This document shows positions 37,075-46,775 of a DNA stretch of 55,623 nt, one piece after another (position 1 is the stretch's first letter; each line of letters starts with the position of its first letter). A program made the translations under genes and the position numbers. The DNA lies in assembly GCF_000485595.1 (NCBI RefSeq), contig NW_014577145.1, positions 163,320 to 218,942 on the forward strand, written 5' to 3'. The DNA comes from Priapulus caudatus (taxonomy: Eukaryota > Priapulida > Priapulimorpha > Priapulimorphida > Priapulidae). Below the pieces are notes generated by a model. It had not been told where the DNA came from. It ran no database searches and saw only the letters and a list, made by a program, of their open reading frames with translations.

Positions 37075-37581
37075 CGCTGACGATAACGAGCAGACGGACG
37101 TGGAGGCGACGTGCAGCGAGCTGCAGCAACTCCCCCGCGCAGCGACGAACAGCAGCAGCAACAGCGACGCGGACGGCGACACCGCCCGGAAGCAACCCAA
37201 CGGAAACGACGCCTCGATGCCCAGCTACAGCGCGTCGCCGACGCCCCCTGGCGACAGCGAGCGTCAGTTCAACAGCGCTGCTTCGATGAGCCGACGCACG
37301 GACGGGCACCGGAAGAGAGGCAGTCGCATTAGCTTTGACGACAATGACAGCAGTACTAGCGAGCGCGGTGAAGCTGTTGGGTTGGATGGCATGAAACCCT
37401 TCCACAACCATTCTCCTTGCATGTTCAAACGAGGGCGAAGGATCAGTTTTAAGAACGAGAACAACGATAAGAACGAGAACGACCTTAGCAGCATAACTCC
37501 CGCACTAACGGCCCACAAATTACAGGAAATGTTCAGCTTCTTTGACGATAACCAAGTAGCGATGACATCCAGTGGTTTCTT
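24312..37581 (+). CDS. PLAT/LH2-domain protein gene, 11+ exons, 3' incomplete
   Basis: Inferred coding exons: 24312-24392, 24736-24813, 24936-25013, 25975-25998 (24-base microexon), 26356-26583, about 27373-27599, 27778-27898, 28645-28725, 34795-34977, 35449-35527, 35922-36080, 36768-37581. Phases agree throughout; the first five introns and those after 27898 and 28725 are phase 0. The open start is [20 protein letters not shown]. Residues about 307-440 form one PLAT/LH2 beta-sandwich, a lipid- or protein-binding module found in lipoxygenases, polycystins and LOXHD1. Upstream is Lys/Arg/Ser-rich sequence; downstream is a long serine-rich tail. Weak points are the exon 5 donor (GC at 26584), the exon 6 acceptor and the 36080 donor (GTTGGT). 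The last exon ends in phase 2, so at least one more exon follows. I do not recognise the protein beyond PLAT. Confidence 0.75.
25062..25345. repeat. CTAT to CTAC microsatellite
   Basis: (ATCT)n passing gradually into (CTAC)n in the third intron of the PLAT gene. The Tyr/Leu/Pro/Thr frames are artefacts. Confidence 0.9.
27971..28015. repeat. 45-bp perfect hairpin repeat
   Basis: Arms of 20 bases, CATAGAAATAATATAGATAA and its complement, around a loop of about 5 bases. Inside a PLAT gene intron. Confidence 0.8.
28109..28375. mobile_element. 267-bp inverted-repeat element
   Basis: Left GTACAGAC...AATTTGAT.CCACATCAAAGTAG is mirrored on the right by CTACTTTGATGTGG.ATCAAATTT...GTCGGTAC. The arms are about 45 imperfect bases. 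The interior has two related units around GCAGTCTGTACG and repeated TTGGAGCGGG, and is non-coding. It lies in a PLAT gene intron. Confidence 0.65.
29033..29076 (-). ncRNA. Hammerhead-like motif, core mutated
   Basis: On the - strand, GTGACGA (29073-29067), a stem-II hairpin around GTGTTGCAGTAGCACAC, GAAA (29048-29045) and CGTC (29044-29041) are in hammerhead order. The first core base is G instead of the invariant C3 (GTGACGA rather than CTGACGA), which should abolish self-cleavage. It is the inverted counterpart of the intact-looking motif at 34004-34050. Confidence 0.6.
29880..30160. repeat. Degenerate CAGCATACA-GCTACAG repeat cluster
   Basis: At least four spaced copies of a motif close to CAGCATACAGGCTACA (for example near 29930, 29965, 30075 and 30135), with many additional ACAGCTA fragments. 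Reading frames through it are not coding-like. Confidence 0.5.
30224..31131. mobile_element. 908-bp element with about 125-bp inverted repeats
   Basis: The left arm 30224-30346 (TATATCAAGAGCC ... GAATAATTCTCATG) is an imperfect inverted copy of 31002-31131 (CATGAGAATTATTC ... AGCTCTTGAACTATA). Shared internal blocks include AGAGTGTA, GAAAATAGTG, CTATTTCAC and GACTACATT. The TCAAGAGC terminus links it to the smaller elements at 135, 51335 and 52303. The interior carries no recognised transposase. Confidence 0.7.
31540..33975 (-). pseudogene. Penelope-like RT + GIY-YIG endonuclease pseudogene
   Basis: Read on the - strand. The start region has [20 protein letters not shown] and [16 protein letters not shown], the typical N-terminal Penelope motifs, with an in-frame stop near 33915. 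RT motifs follow: [60 protein letters not shown] (the YxDD active-site block) and [14 protein letters not shown]. After the nested insertion come [20 protein letters not shown], with a stop where the GIY-YIG domain should begin, and then VKEALHIRP of the C-terminal end, separated by frameshifts. The catalytic aspartates (FDVV and YVDD) remain, but the gene is broken by several stops, frameshifts and an insertion, so it cannot be active. Confidence 0.88.
32346..32918. mobile_element. 573-bp hAT-like element nested in the Penelope element
   Basis: It interrupts the Penelope reading frame between the segments [11 protein letters not shown] (- strand, from the 32918 side) and [15 protein letters not shown] (32282 side). 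It is flanked by AATGTGCA (32338-32345) and TATGTGCA (32919-32926), an 8-bp target duplication with one mismatch. The termini begin GGCGCGGAGC and, in reverse complement, GGCACGTCAG. The GC-rich interior has GGGGGGG and a CTCGCGCAG segment but no transposase. The duplication length fits hAT; the terminal repeats are weak. Confidence 0.7.
34004..34050 (+). ncRNA. Hammerhead ribozyme-like motif of Penelope pLTR
   Basis: CTGACGA (34010-34016) is followed by a stem-II hairpin GTGTTGC-AGTA-GCACAC with one bulged T, then GAAA (34035-34038) and CGTC (34039-34042). CAC before the core can pair with GTG after the cleavage triplet GTC as stem I. The order and conserved bases match a type I hammerhead. 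Stem III is minimal, as described for Penelope-associated hammerheads thought to act as dimers. An extra A sits between the core and stem II. Activity is not shown by the sequence alone. Confidence 0.7.
34134..34300. repeat. GT/GC-rich microsatellite
   Basis: (GTGT)n and (GTGC)n, including an uninterrupted (GT) run at 34215-34248, followed by a (CATC/CTAT)n stretch to 34380. Cys/Val frames are artefacts. Confidence 0.9.
34795..36080 (+). CDS. PLAT domain exons
   Basis: Exons 34795-34977, 35449-35527 and 35922-36080 encode the PLAT/LH2 core. The first strand region is [20 protein letters not shown], followed by [10 protein letters not shown]; then [20 protein letters not shown], and finally [28 protein letters not shown]. 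The G-A-G-T-x-A-D loop, the F-G-E-x-G turn, the W-F-L-x-K-V strand and the F-P-C-x-x-W-L motif are all classic for LOXHD1-like PLAT repeats. An unusual basic insertion, [14 protein letters not shown], lies where family members have a short variable loop. Confidence 0.88.
36314..36596. mobile_element. 283-bp foldback element in PLAT gene intron
   Basis: The left arm (about 36314-36400) holds TTCTGCTAGCATCTATGACA, ACGACATACGCATATACGCT and CTCCTATGACACTATTTGTC. Its inverted copy lies at 36509-36596. The arms are about 88 bases with near-perfect complementarity. The subunit TTGTCATAGG occurs several times in both orientations. Non-coding. Confidence 0.85.
36768..37581 (+). CDS. PLAT gene exon: serine-rich tail with poly-Gly
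   Basis: An 814-base exon directly after the PLAT domain. It contains [20 protein letters not shown], a run of about ten glycines encoded by GGC repeats (about 37041-37073), and Gln/Ser-rich low complexity. Two basophilic-kinase-type sites occur (RKRGSRISF and KRGRRISF). It ends in [19 protein letters not shown] before the strong donor GTAAGT at 37582. It is probably disordered and phosphorylated. GC content is high compared with the introns. Confidence 0.8.
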
Positions 37582-37634
37582 GTAAGTATCGACTAGCGAA
37601 TGTGACGACACAGGCCACGTGCGCATGTCCGGCT

Positions 37635-37666
<32 letters not shown>

Positions 37667-37825
37667 CCCCACTACGAGTCGATTTTCAGGTTTCACGTGA
37701 TGATATATCGTTTACACGCACGCACGGATGTTTAAGTACGAGAAGATGACCGCGAATATAGGCTTGAGTAAATTTACTTGTAGTACCTTTAGGCTTACTA
37801 TGGTTTAGCCCGTAGCGACTATAGT

Positions 37826-38090
37826 TTGCACATGTACGTGCACACGCACGCACCACGCACGCACGCACGCACGCACGCACGAACGAACGAACGTGTACCT
37901 GCACACGCGCGCGCACCACGCGCACGTGTACGTGCCACATGCACGCAGGCAGCACGCATGCACGCCCATGTACGTGCACACGCACGCACTCACGCATGCA
38001 CGCACGCACGCACGCACGTATACGTGCACACGCACACGCACACTCACATACACGCCACGCACGCACGCACGCACGCACCACACCGGGCGC
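37826..38090. repeat. CACG/GCACGCAC minisatellite
   Basis: (GCAC)n, (GAAC)n and GTACGTGCACAC units. The long Thr/His/Arg and Cys/Val/Arg frames on both strands are artefacts, including the one that appears to run across the assembly gap. Confidence 0.9.
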
Positions 38091-38225
38091 GCTCAAACGC
38101 GTGTTCACCTAGTAGCTCGCATGCCCCTTCTGCTAAAAAAAATTATTTATTAATCTCACTGGATTTGCTGCTTCAAGTAACTGTTGCAGCGTCAATCGAG
38201 GTGCTGAGAGGCAGGACCTGCCGTA

Positions 38226-39016
38226 NNNNNNNNNNNNNNNNNNNNNNNNNNNNNNNNNNNNNNNNNNNNNNNNNNNNNNNNNNNNNNNNNNNNNNNNNNN
38301 NNNNNNNNNNNNNNNNNNNNNNNNNNNNNNNNNNNNNNNNNNNNNNNNNNNNNNNNNNNNNNNNNNNNNNNNNNNNNNNNNNNNNNNNNNNNNNNNNNNN
38401 NNNNNNNNNNNNNNNNNNNNNNNNNNNNNNNNNNNNNNNNNNNNNNNNNNNNNNNNNNNNNNNNNNNNNNNNNNNNNNNNNNNNNNNNNNNNNNNNNNNN
38501 NNNNNNNNNNNNNNNNNNNNNNNNNNNNNNNNNNNNNNNNNNNNNNNNNNNNNNNNNNNNNNNNNNNNNNNNNNNNNNNNNNNNNNNNNNNNNNNNNNNN
38601 NNNNNNNNNNNNNNNNNNNNNNNNNNNNNNNNNNNNNNNNNNNNNNNNNNNNNNNNNNNNNNNNNNNNNNNNNNNNNNNNNNNNNNNNNNNNNNNNNNNN
38701 NNNNNNNNNNNNNNNNNNNNNNNNNNNNNNNNNNNNNNNNNNNNNNNNNNNNNNNNNNNNNNNNNNNNNNNNNNNNNNNNNNNNNNNNNNNNNNNNNNNN
38801 NNNNNNNNNNNNNNNNNNNNNNNNNNNNNNNNNNNNNNNNNNNNNNNNNNNNNNNNNNNNNNNNNNNNNNNNNNNNNNNNNNNNNNNNNNNNNNNNNNNN
38901 NNNNNNNNNNNNNNNNNNNNNNNNNNNNNNNNNNNNNNNNNNNNNNNNNNNNNNNNNNNNNNNNNNNNNNNNNNNNNNNNNNNNNNNNNNNNNNNNNNNN
39001 NNNNNNNNNNNNNNNN
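38226..39016. other. Assembly gap, 791 N
   Basis: An unresolved run of N, bordered on the right by (TA)n and (CT)n repeats (39017-39190) and preceded by unique sequence. The 3' exon or exons of the PLAT gene could lie in it. Confidence 1.
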
Positions 39017-39079
39017 TATATATAGATATATATATGATAGAATATATATATATATATGATCATATAATTTATATAATAT

Positions 39080-39142
<63 letters not shown>

Positions 39143-39152
39143 TAATATATAT

Positions 39153-39190
<38 letters not shown>
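39017..39190. repeat. TA-CT-TA microsatellite
   Basis: (TA)n, then (CT)n at 39085-39132, then (TA)n again. The bordering repeat probably explains the assembly gap. Confidence 0.95.
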
Positions 39191-40860
39191 TCTGTAATCA
39201 TGCGTACTCGGTGTTGTCTTGCAACGCTCGAGCGACGCTATTGACGCTGTGCAAAATGCAATGTATTGTGTAGCGAATACGCGTTTTCTGCACCAATATT
39301 AATTAATATTGACAAGGAACATTTTACATAGCGAATTAGATTGTAGACCTGCACTTTTTCGAGTTACAATTTATTGATTACAAGTATGGCATCGTGCGAT
39401 CAGAGGCTAATTTATCGTTTTCGTTTTTTCTCATTCATCTTTTATTCATTGTGCGTCGCTACTTTACGGTGATCACCGTTCAGTAACGATGGCCAGCAGG
39501 TACTGACGTCGATGGATTCCATGGTGGCACAAGTGCCGAATCTGGCGATACGGAGGAATGAACGTTTCAGCTGATCATTTAGGAAAAGAGCGTAACTCAC
39601 AAAGTAGCAGCAAACTAGTAGGCAGGCTAATGGCGGACGCAACCTGCGTTGTATCCCCGGCCAGCCGATGATTTCTGCAGGAAGGCGAGGCGCCGTGTTG
39701 TCGAGTCGGTATGGTACGGTGCACATACTGGATTTGAGCGATGGCGCACACTGCGAACAATCCTTTCAGCGGGATTTTGGCTAGTATGCGTAAACGCTTA
39801 AGTAGTTTGTGCAGAGCCCGCCAGAATTCCAGCGGCTAATAGCCATTAAGTAAGCACGCCGCTAGAACGCATCAAACTGGCAACCGAGTATTGCTGCGGA
39901 AATATATATATATTATATATATATATATATATTATATATAGTAATTATATATATTTAAGGTTTATCTTATGATTTCGTACGAGCTACTATTACAGTGAAT
40001 ATTATCTGACGCTAATAGATTATTTGCTATATATATATATATATATATAGAACGGTTGAATGATTTGTTGATCTCGTGGGAAAATTGGCACGAAAAAAGC
40101 ATACACGTGCAAACGCGTGTAACGGGCTAATCGTGCGTTTCCTTTGTTGGCACGGCTCTCTCGCTTAGGCAGGACTCTTTTGCCCTGGTACATATTGGCA
40201 GGCTTCGACCCCAGCGTATCTTCAGCGAGATCATTTGACAAAATCTTCTCTTCAGTGGCGATGTATCGTATATTTGGCGCTATGCACCCAATTCGATTCA
40301 TCAGATTACCGCTTGTTCGTTCGGACATATGGGATTGACTGCATAAAATAAAATGAACGTTAACTAAGAAATAAACGACTAGCGCTCTTTCTCTCTCTAC
40401 CCCTTACTCACACGACTTTCTCTGTTTCTCGCTTCTGCCCACTCACAGACCTTCGTTTACTATTTTGTTACCCCGTCTCTTCCCTGCTTCGTCAGTTTTC
40501 CTTAGTGTATGGACATATTGTGGATAGGGTGGTGAATAATTATGTATCAAAGCCTTCAGACATATTGTGCCTGTGGTAACCAAATATTTCGTGCAATATA
40601 TAACTTACATCATGATATGTACGGAATAAATAACATGTTAAGATTGTGGTTTCTGACAATATGAGCTCGGATTCCCAAATAAATCGAAACAACTCGCTTT
40701 CTGTAAAACCTTGCTGGATACATCGCGCAAACCTTATTGCAAATAGTTCTTCGTTCGCTACTCTTGTGGTTAGCAAGGGTATCTGGCGACTTCGCATTTT
40801 TTTGGCGGTAATAGTCAAGAGGATAACTCGTTTCGTTCTTAACGTCACGGCTGCTTCCGT
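39191..40860. other. Intergenic, no gene seen
   Basis: Mostly unique AT-rich sequence with (TA)n at 39901-39950 and 40029-40048. Short open frames on both strands lack recognisable similarity or splice support. Confidence 0.5.
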
Positions 40861-40871
40861 GATGGCGGCAA

Positions 40872-41004
40872 TGACGTCAGCGCTCTGACCTCCACTGACC
40901 TCTGGGTGTGACGTCTTAAAGCTGACCTCGCGTTATGTGTGCTCGTGGCACTTCCGCAGAGACGGTCCGGTTCAGATTCGAATGACTGCAGTGAGGTCAC
41001 AGCA
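40872..41004 (+). promoter_or_regulatory. Putative promoter / 5' UTR of the CNG channel gene
   Basis: A full cAMP-response palindrome TGACGTCA lies at 40872-40879 and a near copy TGACGTCT at 40909-40916. Three TGACCT half-sites (40886, 40896, 40923) and one AGGTCA (40994) lie between the first palindrome and the candidate start codon at 41005. The region is GC-richer than its surroundings. The regulatory role is inferred only from motif density and from its position before the inferred first exon. Confidence 0.4.
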
Positions 41005-44000
41005 ATGGAGAGAGGGGGGCAGGCAACACACGGTGAGTATATCAGGAGTGAATAATAATAGATCTCTAATAATAAAAGATAAATATATTATTATTCACTT
41101 CTGATTATATCGCTATAGTGCTTATCATCTCTAGTGCTGCACACACAACCATGACCAATCATTCACAGTATTTTACGGATTTTATTCAACACGTGTACGA
41201 CATATAAAAGAAGGAAATACAGCCGATGCTACAGGCTGTATCTACCATAGAATCAAATAACGCGACCCGAGACTGGCAACGAGAGAGCGCTACTACTAAT
41301 CACTAACTGCCACCACCCAACCATACATGGTTAGATAATTATGCGACACCACAGCCCAGTATATTCTAATACGGTAAATAGAGAAAATAAATGCTCTTTA
41401 ACAATGTACGAATACAGTCAGAGGTAAAACCAAAAATGTTTATGCAACGCGTTTCCTACTACAGTGCCGCGTTCGTACGTGATAATATATTTTGGTAAGG
41501 ACGACATGGACGCCCTGATAATTGGAGAGGCAATCAATAATAAGACACCAGCTATGCTATAATGGGAAAGACCACTATAGATCACTTGTCTTCCCCTTCA
41601 TAGTACAGCTGGGGCCTGACTATTGATTTCGTTGCGAAGAATTATTAGTGCGTCCGTGTCGTTCGTCCCTGTTACATATTTTGTTTGTGTTGTATATATA
41701 TGTGTATATATATATATATAAAGAGCGAAAGGGAGAAGTTAGTGATGAAGAAGATAGTGGTCACTATGTAACAACCACCGATACTTATTGCCCGTAATAC
41801 TAAAACTAAGCTGTAGGTGGAAGTTTCTGTCCGCATGCGCATACTCCATGTGCAATTTTTAATATCGTATATATCAGTCTAAAAACATAATCAACCCAAA
41901 AATCATCTGAGAATCATTCAATTCGAGAATCATTTGAATCTGTGATTATATATAATAGGCAATCAAAGCGCGTGATCAGTGTCCCTACTACAGCCAGCCC
42001 AACATGGACTGCATAATTAAGCTAGTTTCCAGTACCTATCGTTGAAAGGCTATTATTTACATTGCTGCTTACTCATTACCAGCCTAGCTTCACAAGTAGG
42101 ATTCAACGATATAAATTTGCTTACTCGGCATTCCATTCCCTTATTTCTGACCATTTAAACAAGCCTAGGATCACTACTAGCCATATTATTATATATATTA
42201 AATTATATATATATTATTTATAGAAATTTACGAGTTATGAATTCTGATGACTTAAAAATTTTCAAAATTCATCTAGTACTGTTGTGTTCAGTCATTGCAG
42301 CACTACAGAATTTTCACATTCCACATGTCCCTCCCGGCGTAATAAGTACCGGTGGTTGTTATATCGTATACCCACCGAAGACACGCAATACGTTCACTCT
42401 ATGCGTCTGAGCCACTGATCTCTACTATACTAAGTAGTATAGTAGAGTAGTTAGTATAGTAGAGATCAGTGATCTGAGCGTCTTCCCCAACATTCAAGCG
42501 ATGCACGGTGATGACTCACGCAAGCTTACATCTCATAATTATGATCTCATTTGCGTTCGACTATCTATGACTCACGTTCCAGTAAGTGGCGTCACCTCTC
42601 GGTTAAAATCGTACTCTTCAGTCAGTTAAATAATTCTGATCTAATTCGCCCCCGTACAGCTGAATCACAGCCGTCACAACTCTCATTGCGGTCGGTGTTG
42701 CACAGTGTTCACATGCACTATGAAGAGTTTATCTTTTCACGTTGCTAGGTTACATACTGCTGCTTAGGATTTCACAATTACATTTATTTTATCATTAGAG
42801 AAAGCAGTAATGTGTGTCCGTCATGTTTATGTCATGGTCTGAACCATTTATATGTGTATCCTCATAACCTCAAAACATCCTATATAGTATTTTTCAAACT
42901 CCAAGAGACTGTATCGAAGAAGCTGTACCGTAACAAGGTTATGAATAGATATATCAATACTGTGAATTGCTGTGAACAAGTTTTAGTTTTACAATTAACT
43001 AGAGAAGAAGAAAACGAATTCTAATGTAGAATGACAAAAATGATCAAAACACGTAAACGTGAATGAATCTTTCGCAGACGACGCATAGCGAAAGCAGTAA
43101 TTATGCAGACACAGCTGGTCGAATACAACGAATTGGCTTCATCGAGCAAAAGGAAATACCAATTTTCACATGACCAGGATAAATCTGGTAAAATGTTGTT
43201 TCGCATTGTCACAGAAATGCATTTCTTTTAGCGCAACATATCTGCCGGTATTCTGCGCACCCTAAAGGTTGGATTAATATTATACTCCAAGACTGCGCTT
43301 TACATTGAATTATGTCCAGCTGCACTAGCATTATATTGAAACAGAATTTCATCGACTTTATTAAATTCAATAAACCCCTAACCAAAGGTAATTTCAATGA
43401 TAATTGAATTATAATTTGTAGTAATAACTACCATAATAATGTTATGTATGTATAACCTATATAACCTGGTAAAACATGATAATTCATTTAAAGCTTAAAT
43501 AAATCTCGTATAACTCATTTTCCGACTATCGTATCTCGTAATTAACGAACTAATATCGTAAAGTAATCAAGTTTTCTACATTAAAAACATATAACACATT
43601 TATAGTGTGGTTAACAAATAACTAACTATTACTAAAAATTAAAAAGTATTATTATATTTTATTATTACATTATTCATATTACTGAGATTCAAAAGTGTTG
43701 CTATATCTATGTGTTGCTATTCTATATCTATATGCTTGTCATATTTCACCCGTATTTTTCCGTATAAACAATCACACTCACATCTTCCGTGTGAACGCCT
43801 ATATGTACTCATTGCATTTTGTTGATCTCGTAGTATTTATAGAAAGATCGCATTAGCCAATTGTGATTGGAAGATCAAAGCATACGAACACTACTGTTAG
43901 TAGCGCAGCAACGGATAAATGTAGTGCATGTAATTACCGCAGAAATATTGCAACTGCAATCCGACAAGCTAAGGCTTGTGTGGGGGATAACACCAACCAA

Positions 44001-46420
44001 TACGACAAGCACGCTTTCGAAAGCGCGACGTAATCAATAATATAGTATAGGGCCAAGAAAATGCAATCTAGGGAGGACCGATGCTACTGGGGGACCGTGA
44101 TGCGCTGTATATTCTCAACTGTGATGGCTATTATAAGCTTTTCGCATGCACACACATCTGCACGTGTTCGCGACTGCATAATTCATCCAATTAAACGCCC
44201 AATAATGAACGATTTTCAATCGAGCTTTTTGCTATCGTGCACTCCGGAACAGCGAGGTGAAGCGTACGGCCAGCCATTCAGGCTCCCGCATAGGCCACGC
44301 ATCGCGCAGGTGTAGTAGCTACTGCTGCAACAGCACTCATATGCCTAGCGTGTATATATTCGCACAAAGCGTCACAATGACGACACCGCTGCTCACTGTC
44401 ATCTCTTGTACGATGATGCACGCGCGAGTTCGGAGGCGGAGTGTCACGGAAAGCGCCGTGCAGCGATAAGCGTTGTCTGCACGATGATATGTGTTCGACA
44501 TGAATTTGCGTATGATGGCCTGGCGAAGATCGGCTTATGCGGTGCATGTGGAATATGACTCTCTGTCAACGCCTTGTCTACATCGCTGTCGAATCCATCG
44601 ATCTTGCCGGAACCATATTCCGACCCATTAGGGCGAGACGGGGACAGCTGGAAGGACGCCGTTGCTTATGCGAACGTAGATTTTTTTTCAGTGCGAACTC
44701 ATGGTCAGGCGGTTCTAGATAAGTGGACATCGGCAGGGCTCTTGGCACACAACTGAACGGACGCGGGAAGTAATTAGTCCTGGGTAATTGCGAGCACGTC
44801 TGATAGATTATAGCAGTGACGGTCCCGGCGTTCGTTCCATCGCTGTGCAGCGGGGTGTAGGGTAGTGGGATCTGCATTTCTTCTTCGACCGTGTGGAGCG
44901 TACAGGCGGAGCGCGTGAGACGACAGCTAGCTGCCGACGTGTGTGTACAGATGCAGACGCCAGCATGACAACGGCGATTAATACGAGGCGAATTTCACCC
45001 GACGAGGGGAAATCCGTCAAGTATACGTTATGTTCCAAGGAGGACGACGGGGAGGAGGAGGAGGAAGGCGAGGGGGAGGAGGAGGAGGAGGAGAAAGCCG
45101 AACTTCTTAGCGACGATCAAGCGATGGACGGCGGCGTAGAGTGCGTTGAGGTGTTGGTCGTGGATGAGAAGAACGGTCAGCAGAAGTACGGCGCCGTCAG
45201 TAAAGAGTCCGATTCGCCGACATTCCGTGGCCACCCGGCGCCACCAGATACGCCTAACGGACCGAAGTCCGATAAGAATAGCAGCGGTGCCGCCGGTCAG
45301 GACGACAGGACGAAGCTCATCGGAGAGAGGCTGAGTTCGGCCGGATCGGTCGCGAAGACGGGAACGCCGTCGCCCGTGTTTACGCGAATGACGAGCACGA
45401 GACTCGACGGCGCTCGCCCGAAGCCACTGCCACGCCGCCAGAAGAGCATCGTCGACATTCTCACGCGAAAGCTGTCGATGACCGAGCGGCGGCCGCAGAG
45501 GTACTCCAAGGAGGAGGTGTCGTACGTCAACAAGGCGCACTTCCAGTCGGTCTCCGAGATCAGCCCGCAGAAGCGACAGCAGCGGCGCAAGGAGATACGG
45601 GAGAAGTTCGAGAAATGGGAGACGTCGACGTCCAGCTCCGAACGCCACTGGTGCAGTCGCTGGACGTTCGTGTTCGACCCCTCCGGGCGTCTCGCCTACT
45701 ACTGGTCGAGCATCATGAGCATGGCCTTTCTGTATAACTTCTGGATTCTCGTTTACCGATTCGCATTTGACGAAATCACACACGATACACTAATAGTGTG
45801 GTTTTCCTTGGATTACCTCGCGGACCTCATCTATATTATTGACGTCGGTGTCGGCTTTAGGACGGGCTATCTCGAAGACGGCGTCCTGTCGACGGACCCA
45901 GTTAAACTTCGCAAGCACTACATGAATTGTACGCGATTCTATATCGACTGTTTGTGTCTGGTGCCGTTGGACTTTTTGTACTTGTCCATCGGCTTCTGCT
46001 CAATCTTGCGAGGATTTCGGCTCGTAAAGATCTACCGATTCTGGGGTTTCCTAGATCGCACTGAGCGTCACACCAACTATCCAAACGTCGTGCGCACGCT
46101 AAATCTCATCCACACCCTGCTGGCGATATTCCACTGGAACGCCTGCTTTTACTTCATAATCACGGCGAAGATTGGATCGGATTACGATTCCTGGTCGTAT
46201 CGACGCGAGCCAGAGAACAAACTTCGCAATTACCTGCATTCGTTTTATTGGAGCACGCGGGCATTGACGATGATCGGCGATCTACCGCAGCCACGAACTA
46301 AGGCCCAGTACGTCTTCTGTGTCCTCGAGATCATATTCGGTCTATTTCTGTTCGCCACCGTTCTGGGGCACGTCAGCAACATTGTGACCAATGTTAGTGC
46401 TGCCAGGAAGGAGTTCCAAG
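41005..46420 (+). CDS. CNG-like cyclic nucleotide-gated channel, 5' part
   Basis: Two coding exons are inferred: 41005-41032 (ATG in purine context, MERGGQATH, donor GTGAGT, phase 1) and 44906-46420 (acceptor TACAG, donor GTGAGT at 46421, phase 1). If the first exon is wrong, translation could start at the ATG at 44965 (MTTAINTRRISPDEG). The product is a six-helix CNG channel subunit passing cations when cGMP or cAMP binds. The visible part holds the cytosolic N-terminus, S1-S6 and the start of the C-linker (SAARKEFQ). The C-linker remainder and cyclic-nucleotide-binding domain should lie downstream but are not found before the window ends. The pore motif and C-terminal SAARKEFQ recall the CNGL branch. 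Confidence 0.85.
41037..41110. repeat. Small foldback element (ATATCAGGAGT family)
   Basis: TATATCAGGAGTGAATAATA is matched at the right by TATTATTATTCACTTCTGAT. It has the same termini as 704-790. It begins at the fifth to sixth intron base after the inferred donor at 41033, so its end forms part of the splice donor. Confidence 0.7.
41111..41531. other. Intron sequence, nothing recognised
   Basis: AT-rich intronic or intergenic DNA without recognised coding or repeat structure. Confidence 0.5.
41532..41629. mobile_element. 98-bp MITE-like inverted repeat
   Basis: The left AATCAATAATAAGACACCAG, continuing CTATGCTATAATGGGAAAGAC, is an imperfect inverted copy of the right arm, whose reverse complement reads AAATCAATAGTCAGGCCCCA and then GCTGTACTATGAAGGGGAAGAC. 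The arms are about 43 bases and occupy nearly the whole element. Confidence 0.7.
42413..42471. repeat. 59-bp hairpin repeat
   Basis: Arms CACTGATCTCTACTATACTA and its complement around AGTAGTATAGTAGAG. A second TATAGTAGAG copy in the loop allows alternative pairing. Confidence 0.8.
42480..44905. other. CNG gene intron 1, no exon recognised
   Basis: AT-rich to about 43900, then GC-richer towards exon 2. Open frames at 42812-43024 and 44061-44740 show no recognisable similarity. An alternative promoter just upstream of exon 2 (44500-44900) cannot be excluded. Confidence 0.45.
44906..46420 (+). CDS. CNG channel exon 2: N-terminus and S1-S6 with GDLP pore
   Basis: The cytosolic part includes an acidic stretch (DDGEEEEEGEGEEEEEEK) and a basic serine-rich segment (RRQKSIVDILTRKLSMTERR). 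The membrane part begins with FDPSGRLAYYW, the CNG signature FDP-x-G ahead of S1. S4 has RGFRLVKIYRF with a basic residue every third position. S5 contains the conserved IHWNACFYF-like segment (IFHWNACFYF). The pore reads STRALTMIGDLPQP, where CNGA subunits have T-I-G-E-T-P and CNGB subunits T-I-G-G-L-P. S6 is LFATVLGHVSNIVTNVSAA. Asp at the filter acidic position and Met before IG are notable. Confidence 0.93.
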
Positions 46421-46479
46421 GTGAGTGTTGCAACGTCGTGTGATTAGTTTCGTAGCAGTAGGATGTATATATACTTACC

Positions 46480-46775
46480 TGCCTATCTATCTGTCTATCT
46501 ATTAGTCTATCCATCCATCCATTCATCCATCCATCCAATACTATCCTACATCCATCCAATATCCATCCATCATCAATCCATTCATCATCACCCATCCTCC
46601 ACCATACCAGTCCATCATCCATCCATCCATCATTCTATTCATCTATCACATCCATCTATCTATTCATCTATTTATTCATCCATCCATTATCCATCCATCT
46701 ACCTATCCATTTATTACTCCATCTATCCATCCATTTAATTCTTCATCCATCTATCCATCATACGATCTATCTATC
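46480..46775. repeat. ATCC/ATCT microsatellite
   Basis: Degenerate (CATC)n/(TATC)n directly downstream of CNG exon 2. The Ser/Ile/His/Pro frames are artefacts. Confidence 0.95.

Noticed and set aside
37826-39063. Frames of 399 and 296 codons crossing the assembly gap
   Set aside because: Most codons are undefined N; the rest is CACG or TA repeat.
39442-39760. - strand frame with a hydrophobic stretch, considered as a receptor exon
   Set aside because: No family motif and no good flanking splice signals.
36768-44906. Fusion of the PLAT gene and the CNG channel into one protein
   Set aside because: The last PLAT exon ends in phase 2 and the CNG exon needs phase 1. The CNG gene has its own candidate start and promoter-like region. 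An additional exon could reconcile the phases, but there is no positive evidence.
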